The notes under the pieces are model-generated. The model did not search any database and was not told where the DNA came from. It saw only the letters and a program-made list of their open reading frames with translations. Below are positions 1 through 11,473 of a stretch of 42,828 nucleotides of DNA, in pieces (position 1 is the stretch's first letter; each line of letters opens with the position of its first letter). The stretch spans positions 1,400,595 through 1,443,422 of the forward strand of contig BFEA01000014.1 of the NCBI GenBank assembly GCA_003427395.1. Reading direction: 5' to 3'. This stretch comes from Chara braunii. Its lineage: Eukaryota > Streptophyta > Charophyceae > Charales > Characeae. The translations under genes were made by a program, and so were the position numbers.

Positions 1-63
1 AGAGAGAGTGGTCACGTGGCTCAACATGCTGACTTGAAAAAAAAAAAAATGGTGCGTGGAGGC

Positions 64-506
64 GGTGTCGTGCGCATCGGTCCGGCACCGCACAAGGCAG
101 CGCGAGACCCTCCCGGCCGGGTCACGCTGGAGTTGGTTTCTAAATCCTTCGTCGCGAATATACATAGAGCTTCCGCAAGCCGCTCCGACCGAGTGCGCCA
201 ACCATACCTTTCGTGAGCCCCTACGACAGGATAGGGCCTACGCGAGACACAACTTACCTCCACCTTACGTGAGTTGTCACCTCCCTTCGGTGGGCGTATC
301 CCCGCCGAACTACCAGTCCACAGTACAAAAGCTAATCAGTTGCAATCGCAGGGGTGGACCATCCGAGGGCGTTTCTCGTTCGTTGTAGCATAGAGGGTAC
401 GCGCGGTAATACGCCTCTATCGAACCCGCACGTGACCCGACATCTTGGGGGGCTGAGGTCCCAAGCGAGGCTCGTCGTCAGTCGACTAGGACGCATCCCT
501 TGCACC
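64..506. repeat. Dispersed LTR-like repeat, copy A
   Basis: This stretch aligns along its length with 27,396-27,870 in the same orientation. Shared blocks include GCGGTGTCG.GCGCATCGG near the start, CCCCTACGACAGGATAGG (222-239 here), GGGCGTATCCC, CCGAACTAC, CGAGGGCGTTT and GTCGACTAGGACG near the end. The two copies differ substantially, so they are old. No protein is encoded. GC content and the lack of coding suggest an LTR or untranslated part of a retrotransposon, which is inference. The ends are not defined, and similarity may continue weakly to about 1,070. Confidence 0.6.
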
Positions 507-1831
507 ACGCGCACACCACTCTACAAACACAAAAATAAAACACACACACACACGCAAATCGAACAACGCGACAACACTCCTAGTCCCTTCAGTAACCATC
601 CCATAACTTTCTGATTCGGAAATCAAATAGGCGTCGCGCGTAAGACTTAGTATAAAACTGCGCGGACGCAAGGCTAACTTATATCGACTTGCAATGCAGG
701 CGTACGCAAGCAGTCGCAATTATGACGTACTATGTAGTGCCCATAATCAAGCGGTCCCTCGTGGATCCGAGTACTGCTTATGACACCCAAGTGTCAGACT
801 CGAAGTGTCGTGAGGGTCTAATCCTTCACGATATTGCACGGCTAAAGGAATAGTCGTGCAGCCGCCGCGAGACCTCCGACCCTTGGTCTGAGCGTCTCCG
901 TAGGCAAGGCAAATAGGCTATGCACGGGGCAAATTCCTTCCCTGCCGAGTCTAGGGCTTGGGATGTTCTGGACAAGGACCTTGAATCCCGCCCCAGGACC
1001 AACGTCCGACTATAAGAATCTCTAAAAAACAAAGGATAAAAGGGGGTCTCCCTTTTCTCTCAAACACATAGTCTGTTTAACCCTTACGAGCGGTTACAAT
1101 AGGCCTCACGAAATGCTCTAAACATATACATACACATATGTATAGAGGGTTAATATAGGACGATCACTTCTCACAGTCACAGTGGAACTCCTTTCAGCCA
1201 TATATGTATGTAATCGCAGATAATCATATCTAGAGTCTGCACCACAAGCATACCTGCAATCACATCAAAGGTTCAACAAAAGTCCACACACTACACGGGG
1301 TCAACTTCAACCATTTTCTATGCTCATACCCCTCGTTTTAGCTATACAAACCTCACTCTTGTGCAACTCTCCAAAATAAATACTAGGTACTTTTGTTAAA
1401 TGACCATTCAATAAAGTACGGGTGAAAACACAATGAAACAATTTAAACCACAAGGCTAAAGTCTTTAGGTTGAATTGCAAGAGTGGATTGGAGTTGAATC
1501 GTAAACCGACGAATTGACAACCGACCTATTATCAGTGATAACAGAAAATGATCCTCGTAGAATCAAGCTTAAACTAGTCCAAATCCTGAATCAATACGAT
1601 CTAGAGGACCTGTAACACAAGACCGACCAATCTCCAAGCTAAATTCATAAGTGTATGGGGAACACAACTCCATAACACATTCTCACTCAAAATCTCCCTA
1701 TAAGCTAAGCCTAAGCCTACCTCTAAGCTAGTGCTTAAGCAAAGGTAGACCAAATGCAGAATCCCCCCTATTCAGGGTGAATCACCAGAATCGCCACCTG
1801 TCAAAATATAATCTATCTCCATTAAACTAAG
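507..1831. other. Gene-free stretch
   Basis: I see no coding region, tRNA or rRNA here. It begins with a (CA)-rich run near 540-555 and becomes AT-rich after about 1,080. At 1,690-1,745 the words TAAGCTAAGCCTAAGCC recur, a small local duplication. The left part may be the remainder of the dispersed repeat next to it. Confidence 0.5.
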
Positions 1832-2200
1832 AAAATTTGGGCAGGGCTTCTCGTAGGAAAAATATCTTTTCAAAATTTATATCAGCCCGAATATGAAAAT
1901 AAAAATAGTCTCTGAGTTTCCAAAGTCCAATTTTGTTTAACTCCCTGAATTAGCAAAAATTTGGGCAGCACTCCCTTTAGAAAAGGAGACTTTCCAGATT
2001 TTTACTAAGCCATATATGAACTTTAGGCAAGTTGAATTTGAAAAGTCTAGAATTAACTAACTCCATGGATTTGTAGAAATTTCGGCAGCGCTTCCGTTGA
2101 GAAAGTAGCTTACCAGAATTTATACAAGCCAAGTATAACAAAAAATCCTAGAAAATGCAGAAATCGATCCAACTAAAAATAAAGTTAGCTCATAAAATGC
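1832..2200. repeat. ~120-bp tandem repeat, three diverged units
   Basis: Units begin at about 1,832, 1,956 and 2,076 with AAAATTTGGGCAG, AAAATTTGGGCAG and GAAATTTCGGCAG. Each is followed by a purine/pyrimidine block (for example CTTTAGAAAAGGAGACTTTCC), then CAGAATTTATACAAGCC and TATGAA, then an AACTAACTCC-like word before the next unit. Spacing is 124 and 120 bp. It lies just upstream of the hairpin array and may belong to the same parent element. No protein is encoded. Confidence 0.7.
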
Positions 2201-2390
2201 AGAAATTGAACTAACTCCTATCGCTCTAGCACGAGGCGAGCGACTACAATAACTACCTGTCAAACTGAAACCTAGACCAAGTAGTAGCCTCACTCAGTCA
2301 CATACAGGCCAAACCACAAAGGTAAGTACTCTCGCCATCCCAAAGTCGTTCTTAGCAAACAATAGTTCATGATCTTTCAATGATTTAATC

Positions 2391-3362
2391 CTTTATGCCC
2401 AACTTACATAAGGCATAAGGTCAGGACACCAAAACTTATGGAATGAACCTTACCTTCGCCAGGCTTAAAGTCGAGCAACCCAGACTTATGGAATGAGTCA
2501 AAATTAGCCAAAGTATACACAAACATACGGCACAACAACTTTTTTCTTCTTTGGGCATATGACTAGACCATTCTAGTCGCCCTGAACTGTTAAAATAGCC
2601 AAGTTGTATATACCTCTCTCAACTTTAATCTTCAAGGTGGGCGTAGGATTGAGTCATTCATCTTAGAAACAATGCTCAACCGACCCAAGTTACCTTCAAT
2701 TATATTCTTAGTTGTACTCTCTTCAATTTACGATAAGCTATAGTCAGGCCATCCAATCTTATGGAACCGGTGTCCGACTAGCCTGTTTTTAATAGGATAA
2801 TAATAACGTATAGCCAAATTATAACCTTGGGTTCCAGCATGTACGAGGCTTTGAGCCAGACCCCCTGAACTTACAGAAGGATCTAACCCTCTGCCAGATT
2901 CATTTATCTCTAAACCATCATGCGTATGGCATTGAGTCAACCCCCCTGAACTTACAGAAGGGTTTGCCCTTTGCCAAAAATTACTCCCTCAGAATAAAGC
3001 AGGAAGAGAATGAGCCACCTGAGCTTACAGAACAACTCGACCCTTTCGTTCAGAAACAAAGAAACTTAAGAAAACCCAAAAAAACAGGCAACTCAAGGTA
3101 CCTAAACTTATAGAGCGCCTTGAGCTCCTAAAAATCAAACACAATCAAGCCCTCACAAATCGGAGCAGTCAGGGCACCTAAACTTATAGAGCGTCCTGAC
3201 CCTCCATGCAATTCACAGTACCGGGTCTCCCCAAACTTATGGGGGCATCCCAACCTCAAGAGCAATCAGACCACCTAAACTTATAGAAGCGTCTGACGCT
3301 TCAGGCAATTTCAAAATAAAAAAAAACGCTGAGTCTCCCCAAACTTATGGGGACCTCCCAGC
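2391..3362. repeat. Array of hairpins with shared ACTTAT core and varying complementary stems
   Basis: At least nine units carry a loop core close to CCTAAACTTATAG or CCCCAAACTTATGGGG, spaced irregularly. The flanking arms differ between units yet stay complementary: CTTTATGCC/GGCATAAGG (2,391/2,412), TAAGGT/ACCTTA (2,416/2,447), TAGTC/GACTA (2,741/2,776), AACCC/GGGTT (2,939/2,960), CTCAAGG/CCTTGAG (3,092/3,118), GTCAGG/CCTGAC (3,168/3,195), GGG..CCCC/GGGG..CCC (3,223/3,241), TCAGAC/GTCTGA (3,266/3,291), and GCTG..TCCCC/GGGGA..CAGC (3,328/3,349). Weaker members sit at 2,470-2,500, 2,857-2,885 and 3,012-3,038. No protein is encoded. Changing arms that remain paired suggest that structure, not sequence, has been kept. 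What it serves is unknown; an untranslated part of a retrotransposon is one possibility. Confidence 0.75.
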
Positions 3363-3365
3363 CTT

Positions 3366-4817
3366 AATGACCCAGTCAAACCTCAGACAAACTGCCTTTT
3401 CATCCTGCCCTTCCCCAGATGCAATCTTTTTAAGCAGTCTGCTTTTACACAATCAACAAAGGCTTAAACTGAGATTGCATGCATTCCTTTACTTAATCCG
3501 GCTTTATCCTGAAAGTCAACAAAAGTCAAAATAGGGCTGCATACCATATACTCAACCAAACATGCAATGGGCAATACAGTTAGGGGCTATAGTCTAGGCT
3601 TATAGAGGGAAGCAAAACGGTTACCTCTCAATTCCCTGCCTCTAGAACTCCTTCTGAGTTCCGGCAGAGCTCCCGCAATCGGTGGGTTGACTCCCCACAA
3701 AGTCTTGTTGCAGTCCTACGGGTTGCCATCCTGCCTGCCGCCTTCCTCAAATATCCAACAGACTAGACTTCAGAGTAAGAAGGGCAGAAGAGGAAGCATT
3801 TAGTCTCTCAGATACAAGGAGGGTGATCTCAGACTCGCAGGAGAGGGCCTTGTTTCCTTGATTCGCCTGAGGGCCCCGCAATGGTGGCCAAAACGTGCAG
3901 CCGTTGATAAAAAAACGAAGCCAACTGCCGAGTGCTGACCGCCCGTCGACCCTTCAAGTTGCAGCAATTACCCCTTCAACACCTTCGCATTCCCTTATCA
4001 ACAAGCTGGCCGCACAGCTTAAGCGAACCTTGTTCGTATAGAGCACACACTTGTGTCACAGTCAAGGAGTACCACGCATTTCGACGTAATTACAGTGTGT
4101 TGTCACTCCATGAAGAGCAGCAGCCGCGTGCCCTGCGAATATCTAGCCGTTCGCAACAGCGTGCCCAACCCACCAGCTAAAAGTCGAGCTATGAATTAGC
4201 ATGGGCAGGCGACAACTGCAGCTTCTCCCTGGCCACGCAACAAGCCACAACGCTGTTCGTACCGATGCTAGTCAGCGATACCACTTACGTGCGGGCCAAA
4301 GTCCGGCCTCGTCTGTGCCCCAGGCTCAGTCCATGGCGTATACTCTATACCTGAGCTTACCGCTTGTCTTCCAAGGCAAAGCAACAATATTGCAGGACAC
4401 ATAAGCGGCCAACACGGAAGGCACTGCCTGCGGCTGAGCAATACGGCAGCGAAACAGCCAAACGCGAGGCGATAACAACAACACAGTCCCAACGCACGAC
4501 GAATATATCAGCCAGCAACGAACCCCCCCTGCGAAGCAAGTTGGGCCCCGGCAACAGGGCAGTGGCAGGGCACAGACGACACAGTCCGCATATCCAATAC
4601 GGAGAACGTAGCACATCACCTACTTACACCATCATATGAACACCACAGACTGTAGGGCCTCACCACGTACCGAGCCAGGGAGTCACCCCGACATGCACCC
4701 GTCACCAGCTACAGGCAGCACATACACTCCGCTCCGACCGGCCCCTACCTCAGATGTGCCAGGCTTGATGGGTGGCAGGCTCCCGATCCCGTCTCCCTTT
4801 TTGCTCCGGTAAGTAGC
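3366..4817. other. Gene-free stretch after the hairpin array
   Basis: I find no recognisable protein or RNA gene. Short open frames here lack any family motif. The sequence shifts from AT-rich to mixed composition near 3,650, which may mark an element boundary around 3,870-3,920. Confidence 0.4.
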
Positions 4818-4881
4818 CTCTCTCCCTCTCTCTCTCTCCCTCTCTCTCTCTCCCTCTCTCTCTCTCCCTCTCTCTCTCTCT
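4818..4881. repeat. Pyrimidine minisatellite with 14-bp period
   Basis: The tract is CT-rich, with CCC interrupting (CT)n at 4,824, 4,838, 4,852 and 4,866. This gives an exact 14-nt period, CCCTCTCTCTCTCT. It is a higher-order repeat within a microsatellite rather than a plain dinucleotide run. Confidence 0.85.
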
Positions 4882-7551
4882 ACATGAGGTCCACTGATCA
4901 AACACTTGGTCTTACCTTAGGCCAGGTTCAGCCTCCAATGGGCGAGGGAGTAGTGCGCCAGCACGGGGAGCATGGCGACTACCCCGGGGGTGAAACGACT
5001 ACTCTTATTGCTCCAGTCGAACGGTGGACCGAGGGTGACAAAGGAGTATTATCCCGGACGGCTGTACGAGAATAACGGAAAGCACTTCTTCGGCGCCCAT
5101 AAAGAAAGACTGGCAAAACAAAAAAATAAAGAAAAAGAAAAAAACAATAGAAAAAATATCTGAAATGAATCTTTCGCAAAAACGCGGATAGATTCATTCG
5201 CTTTTATCACGTTACTTCCCTCCTTTTAATAACTATCACCCCAATCGTTCCGCAAATTCCGACTCGCCCGGCCTCAAAACCTCAGAGACGGGCTTTCCCC
5301 CGCCTGATTTCATCGAGATTCGAGTAAGGTCTCGAATCCCCACCTCCAGTTGCCCCCTCCCCAACCATAGCCCTGGCGCACCCCTCTCTCTACTAATCTC
5401 TATCTCTACTAACTTAGCGCTCGATCCAGTGCTACCATCTGATTCATCAGGGTCGAAAACCCCGGAATCGCCTCTTTGCTCTCTCGATTCCGCTCAGGAT
5501 CGAGAGAGCCACGCCCCCTTAACTGCGCCCGACTACTCTCTTTGCCATTCCTGTTATTGAACGCACCCGACGCAAGAATGCGTCCACGTTCGTTCCCACT
5601 CCTCTATCCTCCTTTGTCCAGCCTGCACTCAATCCCCTGCCTTACCGGCGCCCCGACTCACCTTCTCACCATCACTGTTGCGCCCGTCCCGTCACCCCGC
5701 CTTCTCTTTCGTGCACGAATCTGGCCCGGATTCACACCGGTTCATCCCCCTCCTCGGCACTTCGCTCCATCCGCGCGCGCTGTTCCCCTTTCGCCTTGCC
5801 TGCTCCCCTGCGCAGTCCCCTCCCTCCTGCTGCCTCCTTACTGCGACTCCTCGCTCCTTAGCGCTGCGCCGCTTTGCGCATGTACCCGGCGTCCGCCCCC
5901 GTCCCCATTCATCCTTCCTCACGGTCTGCACACCCTGCTTCCGACACTCCGCTCCGCTGGTGCACAGCGCCGCCCGGTCGGCCTTACTGCCCGTCGCTCT
6001 TCATTCCTCCCCCGCTGCCTCCATCTTCACCTAGCACTGCCCCCCCCTGTCCCTCTTTACCGCCTCAGCGCTCGGGCCTGCTGCCTCAGCTCCAATCCGC
6101 TCCCTCCTGTTAGCAAAATGTCTGGCCGTAGCGGCCTGCAACGGCCAAAGTAGCTCGGTCAGGCCTTTACTTAGACAGCGGCTGACCCTGCGACGACACA
6201 ATTAGTCCCTCGCCCCTATGGCCTGCCCGTCGGGCGGTGTATCTGCTCATAGTGTTGTCGACCCGTCACAGCCTTCCTCCCACTAACTTCATTCCGATGG
6301 CATCCGCCACCACCTCGGGCCCCCAACGGTCAAACCCCTTGCAGTCAACTGCCGCAATCCCCCCTTTTGCTGCTCCGGCTATCCTGGGGGAAAGCCCCGC
6401 CCCCATGCCCCTGCCTGTCAACAATCTGCACGTAGCAGTGACATTGTGGCCGCGACATACCGGCCCTACTCCGCACCGTGTGGCTCCGCTACAATACCCC
6501 GGGCCGTCCTTGCCCTGTGCGGCTTGTCTCTTTTCGGGTCCCTGACGGGCAGCCCACACACCCACAACGGCCACAGAGCCGAGGGTGAGGGCCCGCCGCT
6601 TGTCTAAACGTGGCCCTCGATGTACCAAGCCCGACGCAGGTCCCGGTGGTGGCCACAAACATTCAAATGGAAACTTTGAAGACCGTCATGAAGGAAAGTC
6701 CCGCGGGTATAGCCACACCTGACCCCTCCACCTTGTTGGCCAATCCGCCGCCCACCGCCTCGTATGCACGTTGAACTCCTCGGTCCGCGTTTCAAGCAAT
6801 AAAAAAAAATAAAAAAAAACAGAAAGGAAAATTTTGCCAACGTCCCGGATACGCGGAGTCCGGACGGACCTGCCGAAAGAGGCGCGCACTCGGGGTCCTC
6901 GATTGTCGTCGCGGTTTTCAAGAGTCCGGTGCCGCGTCCAGGTCAACGGCACGCCGGAGTATAACAATTTATAAGGAATACGACGCTATAAAGAATTACT
7001 TAGGAAGTACCCCCATTGATCGGACGCCGCGGACGACAAACCAAGGGGGATAGCCCCGCCAGGCCCTCGACCCCTCGGTTCCTTCGCGCCACTCTGATAT
7101 TCCCGCATTGTCGTCGCTCGTCCTCTATCCCTGAATCTCCTTGATGAAAGCCCAACGCCGTAACCAATAGCGCTAGGCCCACGTCTAGGTCTAGCGCTGG
7201 CGAACGGCCAAATGAACAGACACTACGTGACGCGCCAAGCTACCGAAACGCCTTTAGAAGTCACATTATAGTCGATGTCGTCCTCCGTACGTAGGCACAG
7301 GTCACAGGTGAACACATCAATCAGCAAGACATAATCTTTTTAATCCCTATTTAATCAGAAAAGAAATTCGGTCGGCGATTACGCCGACTCTCCAATCATC
7401 AACAATTAAAAGGGATCATGCGCGCCTCAAATCTGCGCGCCCACACACTCTTTATTCTAGTCAACCATCCAGCCGTTGTAGACGCAGTCGCGCCTCGCGC
7501 GGTATACTTAAACTTTAAGCCAAACTATTTTTCTGTCGCTTGCAAAAACTA
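4882..7551. other. GC-rich, gene-poor stretch
   Basis: An open frame at 5,476-6,153 (+) would give a 225-residue Pro/Ser/Leu/Arg-rich product without recognisable motifs. It overlaps other long frames on both strands, as expected for C-rich, stop-poor DNA, so I do not call it a gene. There are A-rich runs near 5,120-5,160 and 6,800-6,830. The stretch may be degraded retrotransposon sequence. Confidence 0.35.
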
Positions 7552-7590
7552 GGGCAGATACCCTTGTAAGGGTATTCGCCCCGACAACAG
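7552..7590 (-). repeat. LTR-end-like motif, copy 1
   Basis: The + strand reads GGGCAGATACCCTTGTAAGG followed by GTATTCGCCCCGACAAC. A closely related motif is at 31,843-31,882. On the minus strand both start near TGTTGTC or GTTGTC and contain a short palindrome around CCCTTGT. A retrotransposon LTR starting in TG on the minus strand would look like this. No primer-binding site was seen, so the LTR assignment is tentative. Confidence 0.35.
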
Positions 7591-7676
7591 GGGAACAGAT
7601 CAATGCACGTATATCTCTCAGAGCATACTACGATTTTAGGACTTCGTAGATATGTATATGGACACGATTGGGGTCA

Positions 7677-7679
<3 letters not shown>

Positions 7680-7751
<72 letters not shown>
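7680..7751. repeat. (CT)n microsatellite
   Basis: A nearly pure CT run of about 36 dinucleotides is followed to about 7,870 by impure pyrimidine sequence (TCCTCTCCTCTCTTC words). Long open frames across it are low-complexity Ser-Leu or Arg-Glu artefacts. Confidence 0.95.
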
Positions 7752-7753
<2 letters not shown>

Positions 7754-7870
7754 TGTCCTCTCCTCTCTTCTCTTCTTTTTATATCTCTCTCTCTTCGTGT
7801 CCTCTCCTCTCTTCTCTCCTTCCTCTCTCTCTCTCTCTCTTCCTGTCTTCTCTCCTCCTCTTCGTCCTGC

Positions 7871-9344
7871 TTGGCCCTCGTATAACTTTCAGATGGACTC
7901 ATCTGCAATTTCTTCAAATTGTCGGGGGTATGTAAACAATCTTCCGTTCATTATTTTTTTGTCTTTTCTCGCTTCTCTTGTTCGACCTCGCTCTTCTGTC
8001 TTGGATGGTTCTCTGTGGATCCTTGCTACCCTCTTCATCCGAATAGAACGCATGGTACATTATAGTTATACTTTGGGCAAATTTCAGACCAGATGCTGAC
8101 CGTTGGCGGTTCTTTTATTTGTTTGAAACAGGATGGCAATTTTCATACAAACTGTTTTTTTTTTCTTTTTCTTTTGATGCTACTGTGTCTTTTTTTTTTC
8201 TTTTTTGTTTTGGGCTGGGTTTTGTGGGTCTTGAAAGGGAGAGCGCGGAACCGCACAACCCGCGGCCGCCGTGCTAATACCGTGTTCCGCCAAACGCAAT
8301 GCATCCTATCATGAGTAAATCGGGCTGGAAAGATAGCTTGAATACATTAATTAATAATAATCAGGTACATTGCCTTGTGTTCGGAGGGGGAAGACTGAAT
8401 TTTCCCCCAGATGCGGCTAGAATGACCGGACGTTCTCTCTTTTCCTTCGCCCCTGCTCTTCCTTGAGACTGCCGAAGTTTTTTTTTTTTTTTTTGTCTAT
8501 GGTACGACAGACTGTTTTTCCTGTTTTCTTTCATTCCTCCTACCGTCTTCACCCGAACACAATACACCCTCGTTTTCATTGTACGGGACCAGAAACGTGG
8601 CTTGCGTACATTCATAATAAGGGTGCGTTGTGTTCGGGGGAATACGGTAGGTCAACCTCCTCCTCTCATCCTCGCTTGTCGTAAGAAGACGCTTGAGAAA
8701 GTTGAGAGGATTCTCACAGTAGGAGTTTTTCTACTAGGCTCTGGACGTGATTGCGGTCAGATTCATCCAGGTCTGGTCGAAATTGCAGCCAGATACGTTT
8801 AGGAAAGTGTTTGTGTGAGTCTGTCCTAAGATGACAACGGCAAGAGGCGAGAACAAAAGAGGAGACGATATGGAGGAGGAAAAGGAGGGGGGAAAATGGA
8901 TATAGGCTGGGACAAGCAGGGTTTGTTTTTAAACTTTTTTGGTATTATTTTTTGGTTGTAAACTCTGCTTGGTGCATTCGGCTTACGGCCCAAAGGGAGA
9001 CCCTTTGGTAATAGATGACTACAACCTTTTTTTTTTCCCCTGACCCTTAACAATTTGGAAGCTGGGGCCAGGCTAATGTTCTCTGTATCGTTTCAATTTC
9101 TAAGGATGTCCCGAACGACTGCAGCCACTTGTTAGTGATCTTATTAGTGGAGAGTTTTTTTTTCCCTTTTTCCCCAGATGCTCCAATCTTATTAGTGAGG
9201 AGCTTTTTTTTGGGGGGGGGGGGGAGAAGCGGGGAAGGAGGAGCTCTGCCAGCGCGGTAAGCAGCAGCTTGTATGAGTTCGGTATAGACTTTGTTTTTGT
9301 CGCTTCCCCATTTTCCCAATACTCGTTTGAAACTTCGATCCACC
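7871..9344. other. Gene-free stretch with homopolymer runs
   Basis: I see no gene. There are T runs near 8,153-8,163, 8,190-8,215 and 8,478-8,496, and a G run near 9,211-9,222. The 20-mer GGGTGCGTTGTGTTCGGGGG near 8,621-8,640 has its reverse complement near 24,429-24,448, so a dispersed repeat is present in both places. The word GAGAGGATTCT near 8,703 recurs in the repeat units that follow. Confidence 0.4.
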
Positions 9345-9365
9345 TCCATGAAGATTCTAACAGGG

Positions 9366-9444
<79 letters not shown>
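9345..9444. repeat. Repeat unit start plus (CT)n microsatellite
   Basis: The unit starts with CCATGAAGATTCTAACAGGG, then a (CT) run from 9,368 to 9,444. The same lead-in (GAGAAGATTCTAACAGGCAT) occurs at about 10,080-10,100, and a degenerate version at about 10,208. The microsatellite is therefore embedded in a recurring unit. Confidence 0.75.
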
Positions 9445-9446
<2 letters not shown>

Positions 9447-9600
9447 GTCTTACATTCGTACACTCTTGTTGTGTTCCAGAATGCATTGCTAACACATGTT
9501 GTGTTGTGGTATGTTACTATGCTGTGCTCTCTCTCTCTTTCTCTCAACCACCTGTTTAACTACCCCAATTATGTGATGTCAGGCTAAGTTCTGCAAATGA
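9445..9600 (+). repeat. 156-bp direct repeat, left copy
   Basis: It aligns without length change to 23,349-23,504 in the same orientation, starting ACGTCTTACAT and ending CTGCAAATGA. Both copies follow a dinucleotide tract and include GAATGCATTGCTAACACATG, a short CT run, and CAACTACCCCAATTATGTGA-like sequence. The two copies bracket the Helitron-like block. They are either a dispersed repeat or remains of a duplicated flank. Confidence 0.85.
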
Positions 9601-9622
9601 GTGCGCAGGGGGGGGAGGGTCA

Positions 9623-9626
<4 letters not shown>

Positions 9627-9713
<87 letters not shown>
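9627..9713. repeat. (CT)n microsatellite
   Basis: This is an uninterrupted CT run of about 43 dinucleotides. Downstream, CAACGATCTGTTTTGCTACC and GATTATGTGAT (about 9,764-9,800) repeat the motif seen in the 156-bp direct repeat, and again at 9,990-10,027. The unit is therefore present several times. Confidence 0.95.
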
Positions 9714-9717
<4 letters not shown>

Positions 9718-10113
9718 GTTTTCTTTTGTCTTCTTGGGTTCATAGGATGAGACATTTCGCTGCGACAACGATCTGTTTTGCTACCCGATTATGTGATATT
9801 AGGCACACATATGTCGTCTCCATACCAAGATATAGGCAAGATATTCTCCTGTGCAGCTGAGCGGCGGTATGACATACGCATGCGGGGGGGGAAGGGGTGT
9901 GGCGCGGAGGGGGCGGAGCCCCCCCCCCCCCCCCCTCACAGAAGGTGACTCTCTCCTTCTCTTTCCCTCTCTCTGTGTGAAGTCATTGCAACGATCACCT
10001 GTTTAGCTACCCGATTGTGTCATGTCAAGAAGGGCTATGCTACCTCCACGGCAAGATAGTAAGATGCGGACGGCGTCACGAGAAGATTCTAACAGGCATC
10101 TCTCTAGTTACCG

Positions 10114-10169
10114 GAGCTCTCAAGCTGTGGTCAAACGAGCTCTCAAGCTGTGGTCAAACGAGCTCTCAA
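10114..10169 (+). repeat. 23-bp tandem duplication
   Basis: Two exact 23-bp units beginning GAGCTCTCAAGCTGTGG sit at 10,114 and 10,137, followed by a partial third (GAGCTCTCAA) at 10,160. Confidence 0.9.
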
Positions 10170-10830
10170 CCCGAGCTGTGCAACAGCTTCAGCGAGCTGA
10201 CCAGCATCATGAGAGGATTCAAACCGGGGTTGGTGAAGAAAAAAAACAATGAAAATACTTTTGTACCGAGTCTTGAAAACACAAGTTCGAAAAAAAGGAA
10301 GGGGAAACGAACAAGAAAAGGAATGCAAAAATAAAGTGCTTTGTCTAGCACGGCAGAGTAGAACGAGGTTTCAATCTCTGCAAAAAACACTAAGACGGTG
10401 TACATGTTCTCGCGTCCACAGGTCTTTAGATTACATGATCCTCCTTTTTATTTTTATGTGCTCAACTTGTTGTTTGCATCACATGCACAAACGCCCTTCC
10501 TCAATTGTTTTTGCTAAAATACCCGTTGTGGCTGTTTGTTTGTTCTGCAGATTGCGTCCAGTTGACAACCGTGTTCACGTTGTGTTGTCGTTCCTCAGGT
10601 ACGCGTTGAAATTTTGCACTCATCTCATGCTTGTTTTTCTAAACTCTGTTCACGTTTTCGGTCGTCAATGTCTATATCTAGGTTTGGTTTGGTAACAGAT
10701 AAGTCATCGAAAATGTGTGTAAGGCGCACACATCCTTCCACTTCCCTCCTCGGCTCTTTTTGTCCTCCCTTTTTCTCTTTCTCTCTCACTCTTGCTATCA
10801 TTTTCTCTGAACACCGCTTTCGTCTTCGAC

Positions 10831-11356
10831 ATCAACAGAAAAATTCCCATGAGAAATGAGAGTTGAAAAAACATTCCATAAAAAAAAAATCCTTCATATT
10901 TATAACTTATCATTCCAATGTTTGTCCAATTCTAAAATTTTCAATTTAATTTGATAAGTTCCCGTCTACATATGAGCTTTCCCTTCCAACTACATCTATT
11001 TGTTCAAGATGGAATGAAAGTCTGGACGAGTTTATGAAATGTTTTAATTAGACTTTCATTCTATTACAACAAATATCGTTTAATTTAGATTGGATTAACC
11101 TATTTATGACTGGAAATCCTTACTTAGAATGGCAGTCCAATGAAAATATTTCATGAACTCATCCAGACTTTCATTCCATTTTTAGCATGCAGTTCAAATA
11201 AGAAGGGATACCCCATTCTTGGAAGGAAAGTTTTCAAGTAAAACGAAAAAAAAATAAATTGGAATTACATTTTTTAAGATGGAATAAGAATTTGAAATTT
11301 AAAATGTAATTTTACTATAGAATGATTATTTAATTCTGGGAAATTTTTCTGTTGAT
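10831..11356 (+). mobile_element. 526-bp terminal-inverted-repeat element, copy 1
   Basis: The ends are ATCAACAGAAAAATTCCC (10,831) and the inverse GGGAAATTTTTCTGTTGAT (to 11,356), an 18-19-bp terminal inverted repeat. It is AT-rich and non-coding. An internal inverted pair of about 41 bp (11,009-11,049 against 11,139-11,179) contains GGAATGAAAGTCTGGA. A second copy at 36,658-37,182 lies in the opposite orientation. It is a MITE by structure. No convincing target-site duplication was found, so the superfamily is open. Its right end lies 118 bp before the start of the Helitron reading frame. Confidence 0.85.
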
Positions 11357-11473
11357 CTACGCAGGCTTATTTTCGTGCTTGTTTCTTTCCTGTCCGCAAA
11401 CACGGAAGAACATTCAATAAATGTTTGAGTATTTTGTCTTTTATTCGTATGTTTATATTTCTATTCAATTGGC
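11357..11473 (+). promoter_or_regulatory. Possible upstream region of the Helitron-like gene
   Basis: This 117-bp AT-rich gap lies between the terminal-repeat element and the first ATG. It contains TATA-like words (GTTTATATTTC near 11,450). The adjacent A|TC at about 11,355-11,357 would fit a Helitron 5' end, but one dinucleotide match is not evidence of a boundary. Confidence 0.2.

Noticed and set aside
2391-3362. Hairpin array as a CRISPR array
   Set aside because: Spacing is irregular, the repeats are degenerate with changing arms, there are no unique equal-length spacers, and the context is eukaryotic.
5476-6153. 225-codon Pro/Ser/Arg-rich open frame
   Set aside because: C-rich DNA has few stops; long frames overlap on both strands and none has a family motif.
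7603-8099. Ser-Leu-rich open frames
   Set aside because: They translate a (CT)n microsatellite and its pyrimidine-rich flank.
9269-9860. Open frames with Ser-Leu or Arg-Glu runs
   Set aside because: Microsatellite artefacts in all frames.
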